DNA of 64,000 nt from Actinomadura xylanilytica (GCF_030283145.1 NZ_JASNWE010000007.1:120148-184147), one strand, 5' to 3'. Counted from the stretch's first letter, positions 1 through 8,659 are shown. The notes: generated from the letters alone by a model not told the origin. Numbers and translations are program-made.

Positions 1-1254
1 GAGAAGCAGGTGCGGGAGGCCGCCGATCCGCGCGATCTGCCGCCGCTGCACGGCGTGCCGATCCCGGTGAAGGACCTCAATATGGTGCGCGGGGTCCGGA
101 TGACGTTCGGATCGAAGGTTTTTGACGAACTCTCCGGGTTCGCGGACGACAACGTCGTACTGCTCCTGAGGGAAGCAGGTTCTGTCCTTCTCGGTAAGAC
201 CGCCACCCCCGAATTCGGTCTGCCCTGTTACACCGAGAACGCGCTCGGGCCGCCCGCCCGCACCCCCTGGGACCTCTCCCGGTCGGCGGGCGGCTCCAGC
301 GGCGGCGCGGCGGCGGCCGTGGCGGCGGGCCTGGCGCCGGTGGCCCAGGGCAGCGACGGGGGCGGCTCGATCCGGATCCCCAGCAGCGTCTGCGGCCTGT
401 TCGGGATCAAGCCCACCCGGGGCCGCGTCTCCCAGGGGCCGATCGTCCCGGACCTGTTCGGCCTGTCGGCCAACGGGCCGATCGCCCGCACGGTGCGCGA
501 CGCCGCCGCGCTGCTGGACGTGATGGCCCGCCCCATGCCGGGCGACCTCTACCTCGCGCCACCGCTCGCGGCGGGGGAGACCTTCCTCGGGCACGCCGAC
601 CGTCCACCGGGCCGGCTCCGGATCGCGCGCAGCAGGGAACCGGCCGTGGCAGGGGCAGAGGTCCATCCCGACTGCGTCGCGGCGTACGAGGAGGCCGGCC
701 TCCTGCTGGAGGAGCTCGGCCACGAGGTCGTCGAGCTGCCCTCCCTGCTGGGCCCCGAGCTGGTCCCGCACTTCGTGCTGCTGTGGGGCGTCATGGCGAC
801 GCTCACGCCCGTCCCTGCGGAGAGCGAGCATCTGCTCCAGCCGCTGACCCGCTGGCTGCGCGAACGCGGCCACGCGGTGACGGCGCCGCAGCTGTTCCAA
901 GCGCACGCCGCGTTGCAGGCGGCCCTGCGGACGGCGTTTCCGGTGATGAACGGGTTCGACGCGATCCTGCACCCGACCCTCGCGCAGCCGCCCGCGCCCA
1001 TCGGGTACTTCCACGACCAGGAGCCTGAGGAGAACTTTGAGCGCCAGATGCGGTTCACCCCGTTCTGCGCCGCGTACAACATCTCCGGCCAGCCCGCCGT
1101 CAACGTCCCGCTGCACTGGAACGCCGACGGCCTGCCCATCGGCGTGATGCTCGCGGGGAGGCTCGGCGGCGAGGGCACGCTCATCTCCCTGGCCGCGCAG
1201 CTTGAGGAGGCCCGCCCCTGGATCGACCGCAAACCGCCCATCTGGGACGAGTGA
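1..1254 (+). CDS. Amidase signature family protein, 5' end outside window
   Basis: The reading frame is open from base 1, so the true start lies upstream; about 417 residues are visible. It belongs to the amidase signature family, which hydrolyses amides with a Ser-cisSer-Lys triad. All three are visible, counted from base 10: the lysine in IPVKD (about residue 21), the bridging serine in GGSSGG (about 96-97) and the nucleophile in GSDGGGSIRIPSS (about 120). The C-terminal part carries the usual GQPAVNVPL segment and a terminal helix. The substrate cannot be told from sequence; relatives include acylamidases and Glu-tRNA amidotransferase A-like enzymes. No GatB/GatC partner is adjacent on the visible side, so a catabolic or detoxifying amidase is more likely than tRNA amidation. 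It converges with the next gene across about 50 nt. Confidence 0.9.
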   Translation, partial: EKQVREAADPRDLPPLHGVPIPVKDLNMVRGVRMTFGSKVFDELSGFADDNVVLLLREAGSVLLGKTATPEFGLPCYTENALGPPARTPWDLSRSAGGSSGGAAAAVAAGLAPVAQGSDGGGSIRIPSSVCGLFGIKPTRGRVSQGPIVPDLFGLSANGPIARTVRDAAALLDVMARPMPGDLYLAPPLAAGETFLGHADRPPGRLRIARSREPAVAGAEVHPDCVAAYEEAGLLLEELGHEVVELPSLLGPELVPHFVLLWGVMATLTPVPAESEHLLQPLTRWLRERGHAVTAPQLFQAHAALQAALRTAFPVMNGFDAILHPTLAQPPAPIGYFHDQEPEENFERQMRFTPFCAAYNISGQPAVNVPLHWNADGLPIGVMLAGRLGGEGTLISLAAQLEEARPWIDRKPPIWDE

Positions 1255-1306
1255 CCGCAGGCCCGCGCCGCCGGGCCGCTCGGGCCGCTCGGGCCGCCGA
1301 CGCCGG

Positions 1307-2299
1307 TTAGGCGAGGGCGGCGCGGATCCGGTTGCTGACGTCGTCGAGGAGGTTGTCGGGGACGAGTTCGGCGTCGCCGATGGCCGAGAACAGCGCGGGC
1401 AGCCCCGGCAGCGGGTACGGGTCGTCGTCGGTGCCGTGCAGGGCGGCCTTGCCGAGGGGCCGGCGCCGCAGGGACGCGCGGGCGCGGGCCCAGGCCGTCT
1501 GCACCTCCTCGGGGGAGGGGACCCCGAAGCCGTGTCCGACGGGGGCCGCGTGCCTCAGCCTGACCAGGGCGCCGTCGGTGAACTCGGCCGCCAGCTTGCA
1601 GCGCTCGACGAGCCCGGCGCGGGCCGGGCCGTCGATGCGGCCCATCACCGTGCAGGGGGTGCGGCACCGGGACGCGCAGTCGCCGAGCGCCTGGGCGACC
1701 TGGCTGTGCTGCCGGTCGAGGTAGGCGCGCCAGCCCGGAGGGGGCTCCTTGGCGACGCGGAGGGCGCGCTCGCAGGCCGAACGCTCTGGACGGGTGTGGT
1801 CGCAGGTGCGCTCGGCGCCCGGCTCGAGGGCGGCGCCGAAGCGGCTTCCGGGGCCGTCCACCGACGCACCCAGCAGCGCGGGGTCGCCCGCGTGGCCGAG
1901 CACCGGCTCCCAGGCCAGCAGCGCCAGGTACTCGCTGGCGATGTGGACCGCGGCGACCAGCGCCGCCATCTCGCGGCGGTACCAGCGGATGGCGATCACC
2001 TCCAGCAGGAGGGAGTAGGCAGGGCGCAGGCTGGCCAGCGCGCCGCGCGGGCGCTCCTTGGGGGCCTGCGGCATCCGGCTGGCGCGGGCCCGGTCGAGCA
2101 GGTCCTTGGGGACCTCGCCGACGGCCTCGGGCATGCCGAAGTCCTCGGCGTCCAGATCGAGCAGGCGCTGCCCGAACGCGCACAGCGCCGCGACCGGCGC
2201 CGCGGCCGGGGCCAGCCCGTCGCCGGTGACCAGGGCCTCCAGATCGCCGAAGGCGTGCCGTCTCGCCAGTGCCGTCAGAACGTCCCGCGCGGTCTCCAC
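1307..2299 (-). CDS. Conserved-looking protein of unknown function with a cysteine cluster
   Basis: A 330-residue protein that I do not recognise. The GTG start at 2299 has a purine-rich GGGAGG stretch upstream. The protein is mostly helical and soluble, with no signal peptide or clear membrane segment. The centre holds spaced Cys and His residues (CDHTRPERSAC, then CASRCRTPC around residues 180-215) that could bind a metal; this is inference. It lies downstream of pepN on the same strand but is separated from it by a strong hairpin, so it probably has its own promoter. Codon use matches the neighbours, which supports a real gene. Confidence 0.75.
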   Translation of the reverse strand: METARDVLTALARRHAFGDLEALVTGDGLAPAAAPVAALCAFGQRLLDLDAEDFGMPEAVGEVPKDLLDRARASRMPQAPKERPRGALASLRPAYSLLLEVIAIRWYRREMAALVAAVHIASEYLALLAWEPVLGHAGDPALLGASVDGPGSRFGAALEPGAERTCDHTRPERSACERALRVAKEPPPGWRAYLDRQHSQVAQALGDCASRCRTPCTVMGRIDGPARAGLVERCKLAAEFTDGALVRLRHAAPVGHGFGVPSPEEVQTAWARARASLRRRPLGKAALHGTDDDPYPLPGLPALFSAIGDAELVPDNLLDDVSNRIRAALA

Positions 2300-2320
2300 G
2301 GCCTCAACCCTCCCACCCGG

Positions 2321-2371
2321 CCCGCCGTGATCAGGCGATCGAGGCGGAAACGATCACATGATCACGGCGGG
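2321..2371. promoter_or_regulatory. Perfect 13-bp inverted repeat upstream of the unknown gene
   Basis: CCCGCCGTGATCA at 2321-2333 is repeated as its exact reverse complement at 2359-2371, with 25 nt between. GATCA/TGATC words recur inside the spacer. It lies just upstream of the GTG at 2299 and downstream of the pepN terminator hairpin. It may be an operator for the gene at 1307-2299, or a second hairpin. Confidence 0.45.
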
Positions 2372-2375
2372 TCGG

Positions 2376-2406
2376 CCCGGCCGGACCCGGTCCGGGTCCG
2401 GCCGGG
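2376..2406 (-). terminator. Terminator hairpin after pepN
   Basis: A perfect 15-bp inverted repeat (CCCGGCCGGACCCGG, one base, then its reverse complement) begins 6 nt past the pepN stop codon. The very GC-rich stem without a U-tract is the common actinomycete terminator form. Confidence 0.75.
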
Positions 2407-2412
2407 TCAGGG

Positions 2413-4944
2413 TCAGGCGGACCGGTCCCTCGCGCGGGCGCGCAAGGCGCGGGCGACGCCGTCGCGGCCCTCCGACAGGAGCCGGACCAGCGCGGCAGGC
2501 GGCTTCTGCTCGGCGATGTAGGACTCGGTGCGGTCGACTGTGGACTGCTCGACGACCAGGAACGGGTAGGCGGCCTCGGCGAACGTCTGCGCCATGTCGC
2601 TGCTCCATTCCGTCCAGATCCGGCCGACCTCGGCGAAGTACCGGTCGGCGTACGGCACCAGCAGGTCGGCCTGCTCGGGCTCGACGAACCCGCCGAGCGT
2701 CGCCCGGTAGACCGCGTTCGGCAGCGTCCCGCCGATGATCCGCTCCCAGGCGGCGGCCTTGGCCCCCGCGTCCGGGATCGCGGCCCGGCAGGACGCGGCT
2801 GCCCGCTCGCCCGCGGCGGTCGGGTCGCGCTTCAGCTCGGCGTCGATCTCGGACTCGCCCGCCTCGCCGGTCACGACCAGCCGGCGCAGCAGCGACCAGC
2901 GCAGGTCGGTGTCGACCGTGAGGCCGTCCAGGACCGTGGAGCCGTCCAGCAGGGCGCGGACGAGCGCCAGGTGCTCCGCGGAGGTCGCGACGCCCGTGAA
3001 CGCCTGCGTGTAGGCGAGCTGGAGGTCGGAACCGGGGGCGGAGTCCAGCGCCAGCTCGTGCAGCGCGTCCGCCATCAGCGCGAAGCCCTCGGGCCGCCAT
3101 TCCGGGTCGGCGTACTGCTGCACGGCGGTCCGGGCCTGGCGGAGCAGGGTCTGGGTGACGGAGATGTCGCCGACGCCGCGGATGCCCCGGACGACCAGCT
3201 TGACGTAGTCGCGGGTGGCCATCTCGGCGTCGCGGGTCATGTCCCACGCCGCCGACCAGCACAGGGCGCGGGGCAGCCCCTCCTTGATGTCGCCGATGCC
3301 CTCGACGAGCGTGTCCAGTGAGTGCGGGTCGAGCCGGATCTTGGCGTAGGTGAGGTCGTCGTCGTTGACCAGCACCAGGTCGGGGCGCTTGTCGCCGACC
3401 AGCGCGGGCACCTCGGTGCGCGCGCCCACCACGTCGAGCTCGACCCGCCGCCGCCGGACGATGCCCTCAGGGGTGCGGTCGTACAGGCCGATCGCGACGC
3501 GGTGCGACCGCAGCGTCGGGTAGTCCTCCTTGGCCTCCTGCGCGACGGCGAACGAGGTGAAGTTCCCGTCGCCGTCGACCTCGTACACCGGGCGCAGCGT
3601 GTTGACCTCGGCGGTCTCCAGCCACTCCTTCGACCAGGACGCCAGGTCGCGGCCCGAGGTCTCCTCGAGCGCGTCGAGGAGATCGGCCAGGACCGTGTTG
3701 CCCCACGCGTGCCGCCGGAAGTAGCGCCGCACGCCCTCCAGGAAGTTGTCGCGCCCGACGTAGGCCACGAGCTGCTTGAGGACGCTGGCGCCCTTGGCGT
3801 AGGTGATGCCGTCGAAGTTGACCTCGACCGCGCGGATGTCGGGGATGTCGGCGGCGATCGGGTGCGTGGACGGGAGCTGGTCCTGCCGGTACGCCCACGC
3901 CTTCATCAGGTTGGCGAAGCTGGTCCACGAGCTGGTCCACTTGGTCGCCTCGGACTGGCACAGCACGCTCATGTACGTCGCGAACGACTCGTTCAGCCAC
4001 AGGTCGTCCCACCAGCGCATGGTGACCAGGTCGCCGAACCACATGTGCGCCATCTCGTGCAGGATCGTCTCGGCGCGCCGCTCGTAGGCCGCGTCGGTGA
4101 CCCGCGACCGGAAGACGTAGTCCTCCAGGAACGTCACGCAGCCCGCGTTCTCCATCGCGCCCGCGTTGAACTCCGGCACGAACAGCTGGTCGTACTTGTT
4201 GAACGGGTACGGGCGGTCGAAGACCCGCTCGAAGTAGGCGAACCCCTGCCGTGTCACGTCCAGGATCGCGCCCGCGTCCAGGTGCTCGGCGAGCGAGGCC
4301 CGGCAGAACACGCCGAGCGGGATCACGCTGCCGTCCTCGCGCCGGTACTCGTCCCGCACCACGTGGTACGGGCCGGCGACCAGCGCGGTGATGTAGGTCG
4401 AGATCGGCGGGGTCGCCGGGAAGTGCAGGCGGTTCCCCTCGATCGCGTCGGGGGCCTCGTTGGTGACGACCTCCCAGCCGTCCGGCGCGACGACCGTCAG
4501 CTCGAACGCGGCCTTCAGGTCGGGCTGGTCGAAGCAGGTGAACATGCGGTGCGCGTCGGCCGTCTCGAACTGCGAGTACAGGTACACGCTCTGGTCGACC
4601 GGATCGACGAAACGGTGCAGGCCCTCGCCCGACCGGGAGTACGCGCAGTCGGCGACGACGCGCAGCTCGTTGTCGGTGGCCAGGTCCGGCAGCGGGACGC
4701 GGCCCTTGGCGGCGTCGTAGGCGGCCGGGTCGAGCGCCGTCCCGTTGAGCGACACCTCCCGCACCTCGGCGCCGGCCAGGTCGACGAAGGTCGACGCGCC
4801 CGCCTCGGCGCAACCGAAGCGCACCACGGTGGTGGAGCCGAACCGTTCCCCACCCGTCGTGAGGTCCAGCTCGACCGCGTACGACTCGACGGTGAGCAGC
4901 CGGGCCCGTTCCCGCGCCTCGTCGCGCGTGAGGTTGCCTGCCAC
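2413..4944 (-). CDS. pepN: Aminopeptidase N (M1 zinc metallopeptidase)
   Basis: An 843-residue M1 aminopeptidase, the usual length for actinomycete PepN, which removes N-terminal residues from peptides in the cytoplasm. The zinc site HEMAH is at about residues 296-300 with the third ligand E319 in LNESF; the substrate-binding GAMEN motif is at 262-266. An N-terminal beta-sandwich and a C-terminal helical ERAP1-like domain flank the catalytic domain. The frame stays open further upstream, but GTG at 4944 follows AAGGAG at ideal spacing and gives the family-typical beginning AGNLTRDEA, so I place the start there. It is transcribed away from the oxidoreductase gene across about 236 nt and ends in a strong hairpin. 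Confidence 0.96.
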   Translation of the reverse strand: MAGNLTRDEARERARLLTVESYAVELDLTTGGERFGSTTVVRFGCAEAGASTFVDLAGAEVREVSLNGTALDPAAYDAAKGRVPLPDLATDNELRVVADCAYSRSGEGLHRFVDPVDQSVYLYSQFETADAHRMFTCFDQPDLKAAFELTVVAPDGWEVVTNEAPDAIEGNRLHFPATPPISTYITALVAGPYHVVRDEYRREDGSVIPLGVFCRASLAEHLDAGAILDVTRQGFAYFERVFDRPYPFNKYDQLFVPEFNAGAMENAGCVTFLEDYVFRSRVTDAAYERRAETILHEMAHMWFGDLVTMRWWDDLWLNESFATYMSVLCQSEATKWTSSWTSFANLMKAWAYRQDQLPSTHPIAADIPDIRAVEVNFDGITYAKGASVLKQLVAYVGRDNFLEGVRRYFRRHAWGNTVLADLLDALEETSGRDLASWSKEWLETAEVNTLRPVYEVDGDGNFTSFAVAQEAKEDYPTLRSHRVAIGLYDRTPEGIVRRRRVELDVVGARTEVPALVGDKRPDLVLVNDDDLTYAKIRLDPHSLDTLVEGIGDIKEGLPRALCWSAAWDMTRDAEMATRDYVKLVVRGIRGVGDISVTQTLLRQARTAVQQYADPEWRPEGFALMADALHELALDSAPGSDLQLAYTQAFTGVATSAEHLALVRALLDGSTVLDGLTVDTDLRWSLLRRLVVTGEAGESEIDAELKRDPTAAGERAAASCRAAIPDAGAKAAAWERIIGGTLPNAVYRATLGGFVEPEQADLLVPYADRYFAEVGRIWTEWSSDMAQTFAEAAYPFLVVEQSTVDRTESYIAEQKPPAALVRLLSEGRDGVARALRARARDRSA

Positions 4945-5180
4945 GTGTACTCCTTGAGATCTTGTACCTGGGTTCCCGTATCTGGATACCCCATGTCTAC
5001 CAACCACAGCCGGTCCGCGACCGTGCGGCGCGTCAACCCGTGGCCGCGCCGTCGCGACGGTGTGCGGGACCTGTGGAAATGGGCGCCGTGGAAAGGGCCC
5101 CGCGAGTGCCGGGCGCCGGGAATGGGCGGGGCGCCGTCCGAGTTGTCTGGAACGGACGCAGATCAGCCAAGGAGGCAACG

Positions 5181-5795
5181 TTGTCGAAGGACGCCCGCAC
5201 GCCCGTGGACTTCTGGTTCGACCCCAAGTGCCCCTGGGCCTGGATCACCTCGCGCTGGATCCTGGAGGTGGAGCGGCTGCGGCCCATCGAGGTCCGCTGG
5301 CACGTGATGAGCCTGGCGGTGCTGAACGAGGACAAGGACATCTCGGACGACTACCGGCGGATGCTCGCCGACGCGTGGGGCCCGGTCCGGGTCTGCGCCG
5401 CCGCGGAGCGCGCGTACGGCCCCGAGGTCCTCGGCCGCCTCTACACCGAGATCGGCACCCGCCGGTACCAGGAGAAGCTGCCGCTGGACCGCGGGACGCT
5501 CGAGGCCGCGCTGACCGCGGCGGGTCTGGACCCGGCGCTCGCCGCCGCCGCCGAGTCGGGGGAGTTCGACGAGGCCGTCCGCGCCTCGCACCGGGACGGC
5601 ATCGACCGCGTCGGCCAGGACGTCGGCACCCCGGTGATCGAGGTCGCCGGCAGCGCGTTCTTCGGCCCGGTCATGTCGCCGATCCCGCGCGGCGAGGCCG
5701 CCGCCGCGCTGTTCGACGGCGTGGTGGCCGTGGCGTCCACACCCGGCTTCTTCGAGCTCAAGCGGACCCGGACGGCGGACCCGATCTTCGACTGA
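5181..5795 (+). CDS. DsbA-fold oxidoreductase, Rv2466c (mycothiol-dependent nitroreductase) family
   Basis: A 204-residue thioredoxin/DsbA-fold protein. The sequence closely follows the Rv2466c family (DFWFDPKCPWAW near the N terminus, then HVMSLAVLNE, VGTPVIEV and FELKRTRT at the C terminus). M. tuberculosis Rv2466c uses mycothiol as reductant and activates nitro-prodrugs. Here the active site reads C17-P-W-A20; as I recall it, Rv2466c has CPWC, so the second cysteine is absent and a monothiol mechanism with mycothiol is likely. The TTG start at 5181 is preceded by GGAGG at 5171-5175. The gene stands alone and is followed by a 12-bp hairpin. Confidence 0.88.
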   Translation: MSKDARTPVDFWFDPKCPWAWITSRWILEVERLRPIEVRWHVMSLAVLNEDKDISDDYRRMLADAWGPVRVCAAAERAYGPEVLGRLYTEIGTRRYQEKLPLDRGTLEAALTAAGLDPALAAAAESGEFDEAVRASHRDGIDRVGQDVGTPVIEVAGSAFFGPVMSPIPRGEAAAALFDGVVAVASTPGFFELKRTRTADPIFD

Positions 5796-5825
5796 GCGGC
5801 CCCGCCGGCCGCTTCGCCGGGGCGC

Positions 5826-5852
5826 CGCCTCCGGGCCGGCGGCCCGGAGGCG
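5826..5852 (+). terminator. Terminator hairpin after the oxidoreductase gene
   Basis: A 12-bp perfect stem (CGCCTCCGGGCC) with loop GGC begins about 30 nt after the stop at 5795. It separates this gene from the metal transporter operon. Confidence 0.6.
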
Positions 5853-5875
5853 CGGAACACGCCGGAACGTAGCAG

Positions 5876-5892
5876 TTGCGAATCTCTTGCAA
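5876..5892 (+). promoter_or_regulatory. Candidate Nur (nickel uptake regulator) box
   Basis: The sequence reads TTGCGA-ATCTC-TTGCAA, matching the Streptomyces Nur box (tTGCaa-N5-ttGCAA) in spacing and at 11 of 12 motif bases. It is embedded in a longer perfect inverted repeat, GCAGTTGC (5872-5879) and GCAACTGC (5889-5896). It lies about 60 nt before the cbiM-type start. Nur is a Fur-family repressor that shuts off nickel uptake when nickel is plentiful, so the site suggests that the downstream ECF transporter carries nickel. Confidence 0.6.
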
Positions 5893-5953
5893 CTGCCACA
5901 CTTGTGCCCCCAAACTGGACCTACCGAACGAACAGGTAGGGGCGGTGAGGGAC

Positions 5954-6694
5954 ATGCACGTACCGGACGGATTCATCGACGCCCCGGTGTCGATCGCCGC
6001 GGGCGCGGTGGCCGTCGCCGGGGTGGCGGTGGCGCTGCGCGGCGCCCGCCGCGAGCTCGACGACCGCACCGCCCCGCTGGCCGGGCTGACCGCGGCGTTC
6101 GTGTTCGCCGCGCAGATGCTGAACTTCCCGGTCGCGTCGGGCACCAGCGGCCACCTTCTCGGCGGGACGCTCGCCGCGATCCTCGTCGGGCCCTACACCG
6201 GGGTGCTGTGCGTCTCGGTGGTGCTCCTGATGCAAGCGCTGCTGTTCGCCGACGGCGGCCTCACCGCGCTCGGCGTCAACGTCATCACCATGGCCCTGGC
6301 GACCGTGCTCGTCGGGTACGGGCTCTTCCGGCTGCTGCTGCGGGTGCTGCCGAAGACACGGGCCTCCGTCGGCGGGGCGTCGTTCGTCGCCGCGGTCGTC
6401 TCGGTGCCCTGCTCGGCCGCCGTGTTCACCCTGATCTACGCGATCGGCGGCACCACCGACGTGTCGGTCGGCAAGGTCGCCGCCGCGATGATCGGCGTGC
6501 ACGTGCTGATCGGCCTCGGCGAGGCGCTGATCACCGCCGTCACCGTGTCCAGCGTGCTCGCCGTCCGCCCCGACCTGGTGTACGGGGCGCGCAAGCTGAT
6601 CAAACCGCTGGAGCTGCGCACCGGAGCCCCGGGCGGCGGGCCCGCGGACCGTCCCGCCGAGGGCCCGGCCAGGCCGTCCGGCGCGAGCGCCTGA
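5954..6694 (+). CDS. nikM: ECF transporter substrate-binding subunit, CbiM/NikM family
   Basis: A 246-residue membrane protein, the S component of a group I energy-coupling factor transporter for Ni2+ or Co2+. It starts MHVPDGF; in this family the extreme N terminus with His2 threads into the protein and ligates the metal, which fixes the ATG at 5954 as the start. Six to seven hydrophobic segments follow, with the conserved GTSGHLLGG and GALTALG-like regions (here GGLTALGVN). The tail is proline- and glycine-rich. It is first in the operon nikM-nikN-cbiQ-cbiO. CbiM and NikM are hard to separate by sequence; I choose nickel because of the Nur-like box upstream and the absence of cobalamin biosynthesis genes nearby. 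Confidence 0.9.
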   Translation: MHVPDGFIDAPVSIAAGAVAVAGVAVALRGARRELDDRTAPLAGLTAAFVFAAQMLNFPVASGTSGHLLGGTLAAILVGPYTGVLCVSVVLLMQALLFADGGLTALGVNVITMALATVLVGYGLFRLLLRVLPKTRASVGGASFVAAVVSVPCSAAVFTLIYAIGGTTDVSVGKVAAAMIGVHVLIGLGEALITAVTVSSVLAVRPDLVYGARKLIKPLELRTGAPGGGPADRPAEGPARPSGASA

Positions 6695-6708
6695 GGAGGG
6701 TGACGACC

Positions 6709-7014
6709 ATGACCACCAAGCGCTTCTTCGTCGGATTCCTGCTGGTGTCCCTCGTCCTCGCGGGGATCGTCAGCTACTACGCCAGCGGCAGCCCCGACGG
6801 CCTGGAGAAGGTCGCCGCGGACAAGGGCATCGACGCCAAGGAGAGGGACCACACCCTCCAGCACTCCCCGCTCAGCGACTACGGCATCAAGGGGGTCGGC
6901 GACTCCCGGCTCTCCGGCGGCCTCGCGGGCGTGATCGGCGTCGGCGCCGTGCTCGTCGTCGGCGGCGGCCTCTTCTGGGTCGTGCGCCGCCGCGACCACT
7001 CCCGGGATTCCTGA
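6709..7014 (+). CDS. nikN: PDGLE-domain small subunit of Ni/Co ECF transporter (CbiN/NikN type)
   Basis: A 101-residue protein with one membrane helix near each end (about residues 6-24 and 70-92) and the signature PDGLEKVA at about 29. In CbiMNQO systems this auxiliary subunit contacts the metal-loading loop of CbiM and is needed for uptake. GAGGAGGG at 6694-6700 gives the ATG at 6709 a strong ribosome binding site. It lies 14 nt after the CbiM-type stop and abuts the next gene (TGA then GTG). Confidence 0.88.
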   Translation: MTTKRFFVGFLLVSLVLAGIVSYYASGSPDGLEKVAADKGIDAKERDHTLQHSPLSDYGIKGVGDSRLSGGLAGVIGVGAVLVVGGGLFWVVRRRDHSRDS

Positions 7015-7779
7015 GTGGGCGCCGGGCACGCGCACCGGCTCTACGTGGCCGGCGACTCGCCGGTGCACCGCCTGGCGCCGCAGTGCAAGCTGGTCGCCGT
7101 TCTGGCGTTCGTGCTCCTGGTCGTCGCGACGCCGCGCGAGCGGATCTGGGCCTTCGGGGCGTACGCGCTGCTGCTCGGCGCGGTCGCCGTCGGCGCCCGC
7201 GTCCCGCTCGGGCTGGTGCTGCGCCGGATCGTCATCGAGGTGCCGTTCGTGGCGTTCGCGTTCCTGATGCCGTTCGTCGCGAACGGCGACAAGGTCGCCG
7301 TGCTCGGGCTGCGGCTCAGCGAGAGCGGGCTCTGGGGCGCCTGGAACATCCTCGCCAAGGGCACCCTCGGCGTGATCGCCTCCATCCTGCTCGCCGCCAC
7401 CACCGAGCCGCGGGTGCTGCTCCTCGGCATCGAACGGCTCCGGATGCCGCAGCTCATCACGCAGATCGCCACGTTCATGCTGCGGTACGGCGACGTGGTC
7501 ACCGCGGAGTTCGCCCGGATGCGGGTGGCACGCGCCTCCCGCGGGTTCGAGCCCCGCGACCTGCGCGACGCCGGCGTGCTCGCCAAGTCGGTCGGCGCGC
7601 TGTTCCTGCGCTCCTACGAACGCGGCGAGCGCGTCCACCTCGCCATGGTCAGCCGCGGCTACGACGGCCGCATGCCCGTGCTGCACGACGTCGGCGCCTC
7701 GGCCGCGCAGTGGTCCCTGGCCGCCGCGCTGCCACTGGCCGCGGCCGCGGTCACGCTGGCTGCTTGGATGGCGGCATGA
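7015..7779 (+). CDS. cbiQ: ECF transporter transmembrane subunit CbiQ
   Basis: A 254-residue integral membrane protein, the T component that couples ATP hydrolysis to rotation of the metal-binding subunit. Four to five hydrophobic segments surround a cytoplasmic region with the two Ala/Ser-Arg-Gly coupling motifs, ASRGFEPRD and VSRGYDG. The GTG start at 7015 directly follows the stop of the previous gene. The early segment SPVHRLAPQCKL is typical of CbiQ. The stop overlaps the start of the ATPase gene by 4 nt. Confidence 0.92.
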   Translation: MGAGHAHRLYVAGDSPVHRLAPQCKLVAVLAFVLLVVATPRERIWAFGAYALLLGAVAVGARVPLGLVLRRIVIEVPFVAFAFLMPFVANGDKVAVLGLRLSESGLWGAWNILAKGTLGVIASILLAATTEPRVLLLGIERLRMPQLITQIATFMLRYGDVVTAEFARMRVARASRGFEPRDLRDAGVLAKSVGALFLRSYERGERVHLAMVSRGYDGRMPVLHDVGASAAQWSLAAALPLAAAAVTLAAWMAA

Positions 7780-8528
7780 CCCCATCCCTCGAGGTCCGCG
7801 GGCTGGCCTACGCCTATCCCGACGGCACCCAGGCCCTCTACGGCGTCGACGTCACGATCGGGCGCGGCGAGCGCGTCGCGCTGCTCGGGCCGAACGGCGC
7901 CGGCAAGACCACCCTCGTCCTGCACCTGAACGGCATCCTGCACGGCGGCCTCGGCGAGGTGCGGGTCGGCGGGCTCGCGGTGGACCCCAAGGACAAGAAG
8001 TCGCTGCGCGAGATCCGCCGCCGCGTCGGCATCGTCTTCCAGGACCCCGACGACCAGCTCTTCATGCCCACGGTGCGCGAGGACGTCGCGTTCGGCCCGG
8101 CCAACCTCGGCATGCGCGGCGCCGAGCTGGACGGCAGGGTGGAGTCCGCGCTCGCCCGCGTCGGGATGCTGGAGGTCGCGGGTCGCCCGCCCCAGCACCT
8201 CAGCTTCGGCCAGCGCCGCCGCGTCGCCGTCGCCACGGTGCTCGCCATGGAGCCCGAGATCCTCGTGCTGGACGAGCCGTCCTCCAACCTCGATCCCGCC
8301 AGCCGCCGCGAGCTCGCCGAGATCCTGCTCGGGCTGGACGTGACGGTGCTGATGGTCACGCACGACATGCCGTACGCGGCCCAGCTGTGCCCGCGCTCAC
8401 TGATCCTGTCCGGCGGGGTGATCGCCGCCGACGCCCCGACGGCCGACCTGCTCACCGACGAGGACCTCCTGCGCGCCCACCGCCTGGAGCTCCCCTTCGG
8501 CTTCGACCCCGCAGCCGCCCGCCGCTGA
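7776..8528 (+). CDS. cbiO: ECF transporter ATPase CbiO
   Basis: A 250-residue ABC ATPase that powers the metal transporter. Walker A GPNGAGKT lies at residues 38-45, the Q-loop FQDPDDQLF at about 88-96, an ABC signature in the variant form LSFGQ at 142-146, Walker B ILVLDE at 162-167 and the switch histidine in VTHD. QDPDDQ is characteristic of CbiO/EcfA proteins. The ATG overlaps the CbiQ stop (ATGA), indicating translational coupling. Only one ATPase is present, as in metal-specific group I ECF systems. Confidence 0.95.
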   Translation: MTPSLEVRGLAYAYPDGTQALYGVDVTIGRGERVALLGPNGAGKTTLVLHLNGILHGGLGEVRVGGLAVDPKDKKSLREIRRRVGIVFQDPDDQLFMPTVREDVAFGPANLGMRGAELDGRVESALARVGMLEVAGRPPQHLSFGQRRRVAVATVLAMEPEILVLDEPSSNLDPASRRELAEILLGLDVTVLMVTHDMPYAAQLCPRSLILSGGVIAADAPTADLLTDEDLLRAHRLELPFGFDPAAARR

Positions 8529-8659
8529 CACAGCCCCCTCGCCCTCACCCTGGTCCTCGCCGACGCGGATCCTTCGTCCGCCGCTGATGCGAGCCCTCCG
8601 GCCCGGGGATGGGCTTGCTTCGCCGTCCGGGGTCCGCAAGACTCGGCAGCTCCGGCAAG

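Noticed and set aside
549..2183. Long minus-strand reading frame opposite the amidase
   Set aside because: Arg/Pro/Gly-rich translation without motifs; it is the high-GC shadow of the amidase and the gene at 1307-2299.
3322..5307. 661-residue plus-strand frame opposite pepN
   Set aside because: Val/Arg/Gly/Leu-biased composition typical of an antisense frame; pepN has all catalytic motifs.
5796..5953. Cobalamin riboswitch before the CbiM-type gene
   Set aside because: The leader is too short and shows no B12-box; the Nur-like dyad explains the gap better.
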